Of a DNA stretch of 64,000 bases, positions 14,151 through 28,400 are shown in pieces; positions within the stretch are counted from its first letter, which is position 1; the number at the start of each line of letters is the position of its first letter. The DNA is taken from the NCBI GenBank assembly GCA_040954595.2, contig CM082591.2, positions 10,912,001 to 10,976,000 on the forward strand, given 5' to 3'. The stretch is from Balanoglossus misakiensis. Taxonomy: Eukaryota > Hemichordata. Position numbers and translations under genes: made by a program. The notes under the pieces are model-generated. The model was not told the DNA's origin, did not search any database, and saw only the letters and a program-made list of their open reading frames with translations.

Positions 14151-17100
14151 TTGGAAGCAACCATGGAAACTTTAGAACTATCCGTCGATCGACAGAGTCT
14201 AGTGGAAAACTTTCTTATGCGCATAGACCTATCATTTGTCTGCGCATCACAACAGAATTTTGTAAACAAACGAGGCCAAGTTTCGAAGCAACCATGGAAA
14301 CTTTAGAACTATCCGTCGATCTACAGAGTCTAGTGGAAAACTTTCTTATGCGCATAGACCTATCATGTGTTCTGCGCATCACAACAGAATTTTGTGAACA
14401 AACGAGGCTGTGTTTCGAAGCAACCATGGAAACTTTAGAACTATCCGTCGATCTATAGAGTCCAGTGGAAAACTTTCTTATCGTCATAGGGCTATCATGT
14501 GTTCTGCGCATCACAACAGAATTTTGTAAACAAACGAGTCTGTGTTTGGAAGCAACCATGGAAACTTTAGAAATATCCGTCGATCTACAGAGTCTAGTGG
14601 AAAACTTTCTTATGCGCATAGGCCTATCATGTGCTCTGCGCATCACAACAGAATTTTGTAAACAAACGAGGCTGTGTTTGGAAGCAACAATGGAAACTTT
14701 AGAACTATCCGTCGATCTACTGAGTCTAGTGGAAAACTTTCTTATGCGCATAGGCCTATCTATGTGTTCTGCGCATCACAACAGATTTCCTTAAATAAAC
14801 GAGGCTGTGTTTGGAAGCAACCATGGAAATTTTAGAACTATCCGTCGATCTACAGAGTCTAGTGGAAAACTTTCTTATGTGCATAGGTCTATCATGTGTT
14901 CTGCGCATCACAACATAATTTTGAAAACAATCGAGGCTGTGTTTGGAAGCAACCATGGAAACTTTAGAACTATCCGTCGATCTACAGAGTCTAGTGGAAA
15001 ACTTTCTTATGCGCATAGACCTATCATTTGTTCTGCGCATCACAACAGAATTTTGTAAACAAACGAGGCCGTGTTTGGAAGCAACCATGGAAACTTTACA
15101 ACTATCCGTCGATCTACAGAGTCTAGTGGAAAACTTTCTTATGCGCATAGACCTATCATGTGTTCTGCGCATCACAACATATTTCCTTAAATAAACGAGG
15201 CTGTGTTTGGAAGCAACCATGGAAATTTTAGAACTATCCGTCGATCTACAGAGTCTAGTGGAAAACTTTCTTATGCGCATAGACCTATCATTTGTTCTGC
15301 GCATCACAACAGAATTTTGTAAACAAACGAGGCCAAGTTTCGAAGCAACCATGGAAACTTTAGAACTATCCGTCGATCTACAGAGTCTAGTGGAAAACTT
15401 TCTTATGCGCATAGGCCTATCATGTGCTCTGCGCATCACAACAGAATTTTGTAAACAAACGAGGCTGTGTTTGGAAGCAACAATGGAAACTTTAGAACTA
15501 TCCGTCGATCTACTGAGTCTAGTGGAAAACTTTCTTATGCGCATAGGCCTATCTATGTGTTCTGCGCATCACAACAGATTTCCTTAAATAAACGAGGCTG
15601 TGTTTGGAAGCAACCATGGAAATTTTAGAACTATCCGTCGATCTACAGAGTCTAGTGGAAAGCTTTCTTATGTGCATAGGTCTATCATGTGTTCTGCGCA
15701 TCACAACATAATTTTGAAAACAATCGAGGCTGTGTTTGGAAGCAACCATAGAAACTTTAGAACTCTGTCGATCTACAGAGTCTAGTGGAAAACTTTCCTA
15801 TGCGCATAGGTCTATCATGTGTTCTGCGCATCACAACATAATTTTGAAAACAATCGAGGCTGTGTTTGGAAGCAACCATGGAAACTTTAGAACTATCCGT
15901 CGATCTACAGAGTCTAGTGGAAAACTTTCTTATGCGCATAGACCTATCATTTGTTCTGCGCATCACAACATAATTTTGTAAACAAACGAGGCCGTGTTTG
16001 GAAGCAACCATGGAAACTTTACAACTATCCGTCGATCTACAGAGTCTAGTGGAAAACTTTCTTATGCGCATAGACCTATCATGTGTTCTGCGCATCACAA
16101 CATATTTCCTTAAATAAACGAGGCTGTGTTTGGAAGCAACCATGGAAATTTTAGAAATATCCGTCGATCTACAGAGTCTAGTGGAAAACTTTCTTATGTG
16201 CATAGGTCTATCATGTGTTCTGCGCATCACAACATAATTTTGTAAACAAACGAGGCTGTGTTTGGAAGCAACCATGGAAACTTTAGAACTATCCGTCGAT
16301 CGACAGAGTCTAGTGGAAAACTTTCTTATGCGCATAGACCTATCATTTGTTCTGCGCATCACAACAGAATTTTGTAAACAAACGAGGCCAAGTTTCGAAG
16401 CAACCATGGAAACTTTAGAACTATCCGTCGATCTACAGAGTCTAGTGGAAAACTTTCTTATGCGCATAGACCTATCATGTGTTCTGCGCATCACAACATA
16501 TTTCCTTAAATAAACGAGGCTGTGTTTGGAAGCAACCATGGAAATTTTAGAACTATCCGTCGATCTACAGAGTCTAGTAGAAAACTTTATTATGTGCATA
16601 GGTCTATCATGTGTTCTGCGCATCACAACATAATTTTGAAAACAATCGAGGCTGTGTTTGGAAGCAACCATGGAAACTTTAGAACTATCCGTCGATCCAC
16701 AGAGTCTAGTGGAAAACTTTCTTATGCGCATAGGCCTATCATGTTTTCTGCGCATCACAACAGAATTTTGTAAACAAACGAGGCTGTGTTTGAAAGCAAC
16801 CATGGAAACTTTAGAACTATCCGTCGATCGACAGAGTCTAGTGGAAAACTTTCTTATGCGCATAGACCTATCATTTGTTCTGCGCATCACAACAGAATTT
16901 TGTAAACAAACGAGGCCGTGTTTCGAAGCAACCATGGAAACTTTAGAACTATCCGTCGATCTACAGAGTCTAGTGGAAAACTTTCTTATGCGCATAGACC
17001 TATCATGTGTTCTGCGCATCACAACAGAATTTTGTAAACAAACGAGGCCGTGTTTCGAAGCAACCATGGAAACTTTAGAACTATCCGTCGATCTACAGAG

Positions 17101-19456
17101 TCTAGAGGCAAACTTTCTTATCCTCATAGGCCTATCATGTGTTCTGTGCATCACAACAGAATTTTGTAAACAAACGAGGCTGTGTTTGGAAGCAACCATG
17201 GAAACTTTAGAACTATCCGTTGATCTACAGAGTCTAGTGGAAAACTTTCTTATGCGCATAGACCTATCATGTGTTCTGCGCATCACAACAGAATTTTGTA
17301 AACAAACGAGGCTGTGTTTCGAAGCAACCATGGAAACTTTAGAACTATCCGTCGATCCACAGAGTCTAGTGGAAAACTTTCTTATGCGCATAGGCCTATC
17401 ATGTTTTCTGCGCATCACAACAGAATTTTGTAAACAAACGAGGTTGTGTTCGGAAGCAACCATGGAAACTTTAGAACTATCCGTCGATCTACAGAGTCTA
17501 GTGGAAAACTTTCTTATGCGCATAGACCTATCATTTGTTCTGCGCATCACAACAGAATTTTGTAAACAAACGAGGCCGTGTTTCGAAGCAACCATGGAAA
17601 CTTTAGAACTATCCGTCGATCTACAGAGTCTAGTGGAAAACTTTCTTATGCGCATAGACCTATCATGTGTTCTGCGCATCACAACAGAATTTTGTAAACA
17701 AACGAGGCCGTGTTTCGAAGCAACCATGGAAACTTTAGAACTATCCGTCGATCGACAGAGTCTAGAGGCAAACTTTATTGTGCGCATAGGCCTATCATGT
17801 TTTCTGCGCATCACAACAGAATTTTGTAAACAAACGAGGCTGTGTTTGGAAGCAACCATGGAAACTTTAGAACTATCCGTCGATCTACAGAGTCTAGTGG
17901 AAAACTTTCTTATGCGCATAGACCTATCATGTGTTCTGCGCATCACAACAGAATTTTGTAAACAAACGAGGCTGTGTTTCGAAGCAACCATGGAAACTTT
18001 AGAACTATCCGTCGATCTATAGAGTCCAGTGGAAAACTTTCTTATCGTCATAGGGCTATCATGTGTTCTGCGCATCACAACAGAATTTTGTAAACAAACG
18101 AGGTTGTGTTCGGAAGCAACCATGGAAACTTTAGAACTATCCGTCGATCTACAGAGTCTAGTGGAAAACTTTCTTATGCGCATAGGCCTATCATGTGTTC
18201 TGCGCATCACAACATATTTCCTTAAATAAACGAGGCTGTGTTTGGAAGAAACCATGGAAATTTTAGAACTATCCGTCGATCTACAGAGTCTAGTGGAAAA
18301 CTTTCTTATCCTCATAGACCTATCATGTGTTCTGCGCATCACAACAGAATTTTGTAAACAAACGAGGCTGTGTTTGGAAGCAATTATGGAAACTTTAGAA
18401 CTATCCGTCGATCTACAGAGTCTAGTGGAAAACTTTATTATGCGCATAGACCTATCATGTGTTCTGCGCATCACAACAGAATTTTGTAAACAAACGAGGC
18501 TGTGTTTGGAAGCAACCATGGAAACTTTAGAACTATCCGTCGATCGACAGAGTCTAGTGGAAAACTTTCTTATGCGCATAGACCTATCATTTGTTCTGCG
18601 CATCACAACAGAATTTTGTAAACAAACGTGGCCGTGTTTCGAAGCAACCATGGAAACTTTAGAACTATCCGTCGATCTACAGAGTCTAGTGGAAAACTTT
18701 CTTATGCGCATAGACCTATCATGTGTTCTGCGCATCACAACAGAATTTTGTAAACAAACGAGGCCGTGTTTCGAAGCAACCATGGAAACTTTAGAACTAT
18801 CCGTCGATCTACAGAGTCTAGAGGCAAACTTTCTTATCCTCATAGGCCTATCATGTGTTCTGCGCATCACAACAGAATTTTGTAAACAAACGAGGCTGTG
18901 TTCGGAAGCAACCATGGAAACTTTAGAACTATCCGTCGATCTACAGAGTCTAGTGGAAAACTTTCTTATGCGCATAGACCTATCATGTGTTCTGCGCATC
19001 ACAACAGAATTTTGTAAACAAACGAGGCTGTGTTTCGAAGCAACCATGGAAACTTTAGAACTATCCGTCGATCTATAGAGTCCAGTGGAAAACTTTCTTA
19101 TCGTCATAGGGCTATCATGTGTTCTGCGCATCACAACAGAATTTTGTAAACAAACGAGGCTGTGTTCGGAAGCAACCATGGAAACTATAGAACTATCCGT
19201 CGATCTACAGAGTCTAGTGGAAAACTTTCTTATGCGCATAGGCCTATCATGTGTTCTGCGCATCACAACATATTTCCTTAAATAAACGAGGCTGTGTTTG
19301 GAAGCAACCATGGAAATTTTAGAACTATCCGTCGATCTACAGAGTCTAGTGGAAAACTTTCTTATCCTCATAGACCTATCATGTGTTCTGCGCATCACAA
19401 CAGAATTTTGTAAACAAACGAGGGTGTGTTTGGAAGCAACCATGGAAACTTTAGAA

Positions 19457-22400
19457 CTATCCGTCGATCGACAGTCTAGTGGAAAACTTTCTTATGCGCA
19501 TAGGCCTATCATGTTTTCTGCGCATCACAACAGAATTTTGTAAACAAACGAGGCTGTGTTTGGAAGCAACCATGGAAACTTTAGAACTATCCGTCGATCG
19601 ACAGAGTCTAGTGGAAAACTTTCTTATGCGCATAGACCTATCATGTGTTCTGCGCATCACAACAGAATTTTGTAAACAAACGAGGCCGTGTTTCGAAGCA
19701 ACCATGGAAACTTTAGAACTATCCGTCGATCTACAGAGTCTAGAGGCAAACTTTCTTATCCTCATAGGCCTATCATGTGTTCTGTGCATCACAACAGAAT
19801 TTTGTAAACAAACGAGGCTGTGTTTGGAAGCAACCATGGAAACTTTAGAACTATCCGTCGATCTACAGAGTCTAGTGGAAAACTTTCTTATGCGCATAGA
19901 CCTATCATGTGTTCTGCGCATCACAACAGAATTTTGTAAACAAACGAGGCTGTGTTTCGAAGCAACCATGGAAACTTTAGAACTATCCGTCGATCTATAG
20001 AGTCCAGTGGAAAACTTTCTTATCGTCATAGGGCTATCATGTGTTCTGCGCATCACAACAGAATTTTGTAAACAAACGAGGTTGTGTTCGGAAGCAACCA
20101 TGGAAACTTTAGAACTATCCGTCGATCTACAGAGTCTAGTGGAAAACTTTCTTATGCGCATAGGCCTATCATGTGTTCTGCGCATCACAACATATTTCCT
20201 TAAATAAACGAGGCTGTGTTTGGAAGCAACCATGGAAATTTTAGAACTATCCGTCGATCTACAGAGTCTAGTGGAAAACTTTCTTATCCTCATAGACCTA
20301 TCATGTGTTCTGCGCATCACAACAGAATTTTGTAAACAAACGAGGGTGTGTTTGGAAGCAACCATGGAAACTTTAGAACTATCCGTCGATCGACAGTCTA
20401 GTGGAAAACTTTATTATGCGCATAGGCCTATCATGTTTTCTGCGCATCACAACAGAATTTTGTAAACAAACGAGGCTGTGTTTGGAAGCAACCATGGAAA
20501 CTTTAGAACTATCCGTCGATCGACAGAGTCTAGTGGAAAACTTTCTTATGCGCATGGACCTATCATTTGTTCTGCGCATCACAACAGAATTTTGTAAACA
20601 AACGTGGCCGTGTTTCGAAGCAACCATGGAAACTTTAGAACTATCCGTCGATCTACAGAGTCTAGTGGAAAACTTTCTTATGCGCATAGACCTATCATGT
20701 GTTCTGCGCATCACAACAGAATTTTGTAAACAAACGAGGCAGTGTTTCGAAGCAACCATGGAAACTTTAGAACTATCCGTCGATCTATAGAGTCCAGTGG
20801 AAAACTTTCTTATCGTCATAGGGCTATCATGTGTTCTGCGCATCACAACAGAATTTTGTAAACAAACGAGGTTGTGTTCGGAAGCAACCATGGAAACTTT
20901 AGAACTATCCGTCGATCTACAGAGTCTAGTGGAAAACTTTCTTATGCGCATAGGCCTATCATGTGTTCTGCGCATCACAACATATTTCCTAAAATAAACG
21001 AGGCTGTGTTTGGAAGCAACCATGGAAACTTTAGAACTATCCGTCGATCTACAGAGTCTAGTGGAAAACTTTCTTATGCGCATAGACCTATCATGTGTTC
21101 TGCGCATCACAACAGAATTTTGTAAACAAACGAGGCTGTGTTTCGAAGCAACCATGGAAACTTTAGAACTATCCGTCGATCTATAGAGTCCAGTGGAAAA
21201 CTTTCTTATCGTCATAGGGCTATCATGTGTTCTGCGCATCACAACAGAATTTTGTAAACAAACGAGGCTGTGTTCGGAAGCAACCATGGAAACTTTAGAA
21301 CTATCCGTCGATCTACAGAGTCTAGTGGAAAACTTTCTTATGCGCATGGGCCTATCATGTAATCTGCGCATCACAACATATTTCCTTAAATAAACGAGGC
21401 TGTGTTTGGAAGCAACCATGGAAACTTTAGAACTATCCGTCGATCTACAGAGTCTAGTGGAAAATTTCTTATGCGCATAGACCTATCATGTGTTCTGCGC
21501 ATCACAACAGAATTTTGTAAACAAACGAGGGTGTGTTTGGAAGCAACCATGGAAACTTTAGAACTATCCGTCGATCGACAGTCTAGTGGAAAACTTTCTT
21601 ATGCGCATAGGCCTATCATGTTTTCTGCGCATCACAACAGAATTTTGTAAACAAACGAGGCTGTGTTTGGAAGCAACCATGGAAACATTAGAACTATCCG
21701 TCGATCGACAGAGTCTAGTGGAAAACTTTCTTATGCGCATAGACCTATCATTTGTTCTGCGCATCACAACAGAATTTTGTAAACAAACGAGGCCGTGTTT
21801 CGAAGCAACCATGGAAACTTTAGAACTATCCGTCGATCTACAGAGTCTAGAGGCAAACTTTCTTATCCTCATAGGCCTATCATGTGTTCTGCGCATCACA
21901 ACAGAATTTTGTAAACAAACGAGGCTGTGTTCGGAAGCAACCATGGAAACTTTAGAACTATCCGTCGATCTACAGAGTCTAGTGGAAAACTTTCTTATGC
22001 GCATGGGCCTATCATGTGTTCTGCGCATCACAACATATTTCCTTAAATAAACGAGGCTGTGTTTGGAAGCAACCATGGAAACTTTAGAACTATCCGTCGA
22101 TCTACAGAGTCTAGTGGAAAACTTTCTTATCCTCATAGACCTATCATGTGTTCTGCGCATCACAACAGAATTTTGTAAACAAACGAGGGTGTGTTTGGAA
22201 GCAACCATGGAAACTTTAGAACTATCCGTCGATCGACAGTCTAGTGGAAAACTTTCTTATGCGCATAGGCCTATCATGTTTTCTGCGCATCACAACAGAA
22301 TTTTGTAAACAAACGAGGCTGTGTTTGGAAGCAACCATGGAAACTTTAGAACTATCCGTCGATCGACAGAGTCTAGTGGAAAACTTTTTATATGCGCATA

Positions 22401-25400
22401 GACCTATCATTTGTTCTGCGCATCACAACAGAATTTTGTAAACAAACGTGGCCGTGTTTCGAAGCAACCATGGAAACTTTAGAACTATCCGTCGATCTAC
22501 AGAGTCTAGTGGAAAACTTTCTTATGCGCATAGACCTATCATGTGTTCTGCGCATCACAACAGAATTTTGTAAACAAACGAGGCTGTGTTTCGAAGCAAC
22601 CATGGAAACTTTAGAACTATCCGTCGATCTACAGAGTCTAGTGGAAAACTTTCTGATGCGCATAGACCTATCATGTGTTCTGCGCATCACAACATATTTC
22701 CTTAAATAAACGAGGCTGTGTTCGGAAGAAACCATGGAAACTTTAGAACTATCCGTCGATCTACAGAGTCTAGTGGAAAACTTTCTTATGCGCATAGGCC
22801 TATCATGTGTTCTGCGCATCACAACATATTTCCTTAAATAAACGAGGCTGTGTTTGGAAGCAACCATGGAAACTTTAGAACTATCCGTCGATCTACAGAG
22901 TCTAGTGGAAAATTTCTTATGCGCATAGACCTATCATGTGTTCTGCGCATCACAACAGAATTTTGTAAACAAACGAGGGTGTGTTTGGAAGCAACCATGG
23001 AAACTTTAGAACTATCCGTCGATCGACAGTCTAGTGGAAAACTTTCTTATGCGCATAGGCCTATCATGTTTTCTGCGCATCACAACAGAATTTTGTAAAC
23101 AAACGAGGCTGTGTTTGGAAGCAACCATGGAAACATTAGAACTATCCGTCGATCGACAGAGTCTAGTGGAAAACTTTCTTATGCGCATAGACCTATCATT
23201 TGTTCTGCGCATCACAACAGAATTTTGTAAACAAACGAGGCCGTGTTTCGAAGCAACCATGGAAACTTTAGAACTATCCGTCGATCTACAGAGTCTAGTG
23301 GAAAACTTTCTTATGCGCATAGACCTATCATGTGTTCTGCGCATCACAACAGAATTTTGTAAACAAACGAGGCCGTGTTTCGAAGCAACCATGGAAACTT
23401 TAGAACTATCCGTCGATCTACAGAGTCTAGAGGCAAACTTTCTTATCCTCATAGGCCTATCATGTGTTCTGCGCATCACAACAGAATTTTGATAACAAAC
23501 GAGGCTGTGTTTGGAAGCAACCATGGAAACTTTAGAACTATCCGTCGATCTACAGAGTCTAGTGGAAAACTTTCTTATGCGCATAGACCTATCATGTGTT
23601 CTGCGCATCACAACAGAATTTTGTAAACAAACGAGGCTGTGTTTCGAAGCAACCATGGAAACTTTAGAACTATCCGTCGATCTATAGAGTCCAGTGGAAA
23701 ACTTTCTTATCGTCATAGGGCTATCATGTGTTCTGCGCATCACAACAGAATTTTGTAAACAAACGAGGCTGTGTTCGGAAGCAACCATGGAAACTTTAGA
23801 ACTATCCGTCGATCTACAGAGTCTAGTGGAAAACTTTCTTATCGTCATAGGGCTATCATGTGTTCTGCGCATCAAAACAGAATTTTGTAAACAAAGGAGG
23901 CTGTGTTCGGAAGCAACCATGGAAACTTTAGAACTATCCGTCGATCTACAGAGTCTAGTGGAAAACTTTCTTATGCGCATAGGCCTATCATGTGTTCTGC
24001 GCATCACAACATATTTCCTTAAATAAACGAGGCTGTGTTTGGAAGCAACCATGGAAATTTTAGAACTATCCGTCGATCTACAGAGTCTAGTGGAAAACTT
24101 TCTTATCCTCATAGACCTATCATGTGTTCTGCGCATCACAACAGAATTTTGTAAACAAACGAGGGTGTGTTTGGAAGCAACCATGGAAACTTTAGAACTA
24201 TCCGTCGATCGACAGTCTAGTGGAAAACTTTCTTATGCGCATAGGCCTATCATGTTTTCTGCGCATCACAACAGAATTTTGTAAACAAACGAGGCTGTGT
24301 TTGGAAGCAACCATGGAAACATTAGAACTATCCGTCGATCGACAGAGTCTAGTGGAAAACTTTCTTATGCGCATAGACCTATCATTTGTTCTGCGCATCA
24401 CAACAGAATTTTGTAAACAAACGAGGCCGTGTTTCGAAGCAACCATGGAAACTTTAGAACTATCCGTCGATCTACAGAGTCTAGTGGAAAACTTTCTTAT
24501 GCGCATAGACCTATCATGTGTTCTGCGCATCACAACAGAATTTTGTAAACAAACGAGGCCGTGTTTCGAAGCAACCATGGAAACTTTAGAACTATCCGTC
24601 GATCTACAGAGACTAGAGGCAAACTTTCTTATCCTCATAGGCCTATCATGTGTTCTGCGCATCACAACAGAATTTTGATAACAAACGAGGCTGTGTTTGG
24701 AAGCAACCATGGAAACTTTAGAACTATCCGTCGATCTACAGAGTCTAGTGGAAAACTTTCTTATGCGCATAGACCTATCATGTGTTCTGCGCATCACAAC
24801 AGAATTTTGTAAACAAACGAGGCTGTGTTTCGAAGCAACCATGGAAACTTTAGAACTATCCGTCGATCTATAGAGTCCAGTGGAAAACTTTCTTATCGTC
24901 ATAGGGCTATCATGTGTTCTGCGCATCACAACAGAATTTTGTAAACAAACGAGGCTGTGTTCGGAAGCAACCATGGAAACTTTAGAACTATCCGTCGATC
25001 TACAGAGTCTAGTGGAAAACTTTCTTATGCGCATAGGCCTATCATGTGTTCTGCGCATCACAACATATTTCCTTAAATAAACGAGGCTGTGTTTGGAAGC
25101 AACCATGGAAATTTTAGAACTATCCGTCGATCTACAGAGTCTAGTGGAAAACTTTCTTATCCTCATAGACCTATCATGTGTTCTGCGCATCACAACAGAA
25201 TTTTGTAAACAAACGAGGGTGTGTTTGGAAGCAACCATGGAAACTTTACAACTATCCGTCGATCTACAGAGTCTAGTGGAAAACTTTCTGATGCGCATAG
25301 ACCTATCATGTGTTCTGCGCATCACAACATATTTCCTTAAATAAACGAGGCTGTGTTCGGAAGAAACCATGGAAACTTTAGAACTATCCGTCGATCTACA

Positions 25401-28400
25401 GAGTCTAGTGGAAAACTTTCTTATGCGCATAGACCTATCATGTGTTCTGCGCATCACAACAGAATTTTGTAAACAAACGAGGCCGTGTTTCGAAGCAACC
25501 ATGGAAACTTTAGAACTATCCGTCGATCTACAGAGTCTAGTGGAAAACTTTCTTATGCGCATAGACCTATCATGTGTTCTGCGCATCACAACAGAATTTT
25601 GTAAACAAACGAGGCCGTGTTTCGAAGCAACCATGGAAACTTTAGAACTATCCGTCGATCTACAGAGTCTAGAGGCAAACTTTCTTATCATCATAGGCCT
25701 ATCATGTGTTCTGTGCATCACAACAGAATTTTGTAAACAAACGAGGCTGTGTTTGGAAGCAACCATGGAAACTTTAGAACTATCCGTCGATCTACAGAGT
25801 CTACTGGAAAACTTTCTTATGCGCATAGACCTATCATGTGTTCTGCGCATCACAACAGAATTTTGTAAACAAACGAGGCTGTGTTTCGAAGCAACCATGG
25901 AAACTTTAGAACTATCCGTCGATCTATAGAGTCCAGTGGAAAACTTTCTTATCGTCATAGGGCTATCATGTGTTCTGCGCATCACAACAGAATTTTGATA
26001 ACAAACGAGGCTGTGTTTGGAAGCAACCATGGAAACTTTAGAACTATCCGTCGATCTACAGAGTCTAGTGGAAAACTTTCTTATGCGCATAGACCTATCA
26101 TGTGTTCTGCGCATCACAACAGAATTTTGTAAACAAACGAGGCTGTGTTTCGAAGCAACCATGGAAACTTTAGAACTATCCGTCGATCTATAGAGTCCAG
26201 TGGAAAACTTTCTTATCGTCATAGGGCTATCATGTGTTCTGCGCATCACAACAGAATTTTGTAAACAAACGAGGCTGTGTTCGGAAGCAACCATGGAAAC
26301 TTTAGAACTATCCGTCGATCTACAGAGTCTAGTGGAAAACTTTCTTATGCGCATAGGCCTATCATGTGTTCTGCGCATCACAACATATTTCCTTAAATAA
26401 ACGAGGCTGTGTTTGGAAGCAACCATGGAAATTTTAGAACTATCCGTCGATCTACAGAGTCTAGTGGAAAACTTTCTTATCCTCATAGACCTATCATGTG
26501 TTCTGCGCATCACAACAGAATTTTGTAAACAAACGAGGGTGTGTTTGGAAGCAACCATGGAAACTTTACAACTATCCGTCGATCTACAGAGTCTAGTGGA
26601 AAACTTTCTGATGCGCATAGACCTATCATGTGTTCTGCGCATCACAACATATTTCCTTAAATAAACGAGGCTGTGTTCGGAAGAAACCATGGAAACTTTA
26701 GAACTATCCGTCGATCTACAGAGTCTAGTGGAAAACTTTCTTATGCGCATAGACCTATCATGTGTTCTGCGCATCACAACAGAATTTTGTAAACAAACGA
26801 GGCCGTGTTTCCAAGCAACCATGGAAACTTTAGAACTATCCGTCGATCTACAGAGTCTAGTGGAAAACTTTCTTCTGCGCATAGACCTATCATGTGTTCT
26901 GCGCATCACAACAGAATTTTGTAAACAAACGAGGCCGTGTTTCGAAGCAACCATGGAAACTTTAGAACTATCCGTCGATCGACAGAGTCTAGAGGCAAAC
27001 TTTCTTATCCTCATAGGCCTATCATGTGTTCTGTGCATCACAACAGAATTTTGTAAACAAACGAGGCTGTGTTTGGAAGCAACCATGGAAACTTTAGAAC
27101 TATCCGTCGATCTACAGAGTCTAGTGGAAAACTTTCTTATGCGCATAGACCTATCATGTGTTCTGCGCATCACAACAGAATTTTGTAAACAAACGAGGCT
27201 GTGTTTCGAAGCAACCATGGAAACTTTAGAACTATCCGTCGATCTATAGAGTCCAGTGGAAAACTTTCTTATCGTCATAGGGCTATCATGTGTTCTGCGC
27301 ATCACAACAGAATTTTGTAAACAAACGAGGTTGTGTTCGGAAGCAACCATGGAAACTTTAGAACTATCCGTCGATCTACAGAGTCTAGTGGAAAACTTTC
27401 TTATGCGCATAGACCTATCATGTGTTCTGCGCATCACAACAGAATTTTGTAAACAAACGAGGCTGTGTTTCGAAGCAACCATGGAAACTTTAGAACTATC
27501 CGTCGATCTATAGAGTCCAGTGGAAAACTTTCTTATCGTCATAGGGCTATCATGTGTTCTGCGCATCACAACAGAATTTTGTAAACAAACGAGGCTGTGT
27601 TTCGAAGCAACCATGGAAACTTTAGAACTATCCGTCGATCTATAGAGTCCAGTGGAAAACTTTCTTATCGTCATAGGGCTATCATGTGTTCTGCGCATCA
27701 CAACAGAATTTTGTAAACAAACGAGGCTGTGTTTCGAAGCAACCATGGAAACTTTAGAACTATCCGTCGATCTACAGAGTCTAGTGGAAAACTTTCTGAT
27801 GCGCATAGACCTATCATGTGTTCTGCGCATCACAACATATTTCCTTAAATAAACGAGGCTGTGTTCGGAAGAAACCATGGAAACTTTAGAACTATCCGTC
27901 GATCTACAGAGTCTAGTGGAAAACTTTCTGATGCGCATAGGCCTATCATGTGTTCTGCGCATCACAACATATTTCCTTAAATAAACGAGGCTGTGTTTGG
28001 AAGCAACCATGGAAACTTTAGAACTATCCGTCGATCTACAGAGTCTAGTGGAAAATTTCTTATGCGCATAGACCTATCATGTGTTCTGCGCATCACAACA
28101 GAATTTTGTAAACAAACGAGGCTGTGTTTCGAAGCAACCATGGAAACTTTAGAACTATCCGTCGATCTATAGAGTCCAGTGGAAAACTTTCTTATCGTCA
28201 TAGGGCTATCATGTGTTCTGCGCATCAAAACAGAATTTTGTAAACAAACGAGGCTGTGTTCGGAAGCAACCATGGAAACTTTAGAACTATCCGTCGATCT
28301 ACAGAGTCTAGTGGAAAACTTTCTTATGCGCATAGGCCTATCATGTGTTCTGCGCATCACAACATATTTCCTTAAATAAACGAGGCTGTGTTTGGAAGCA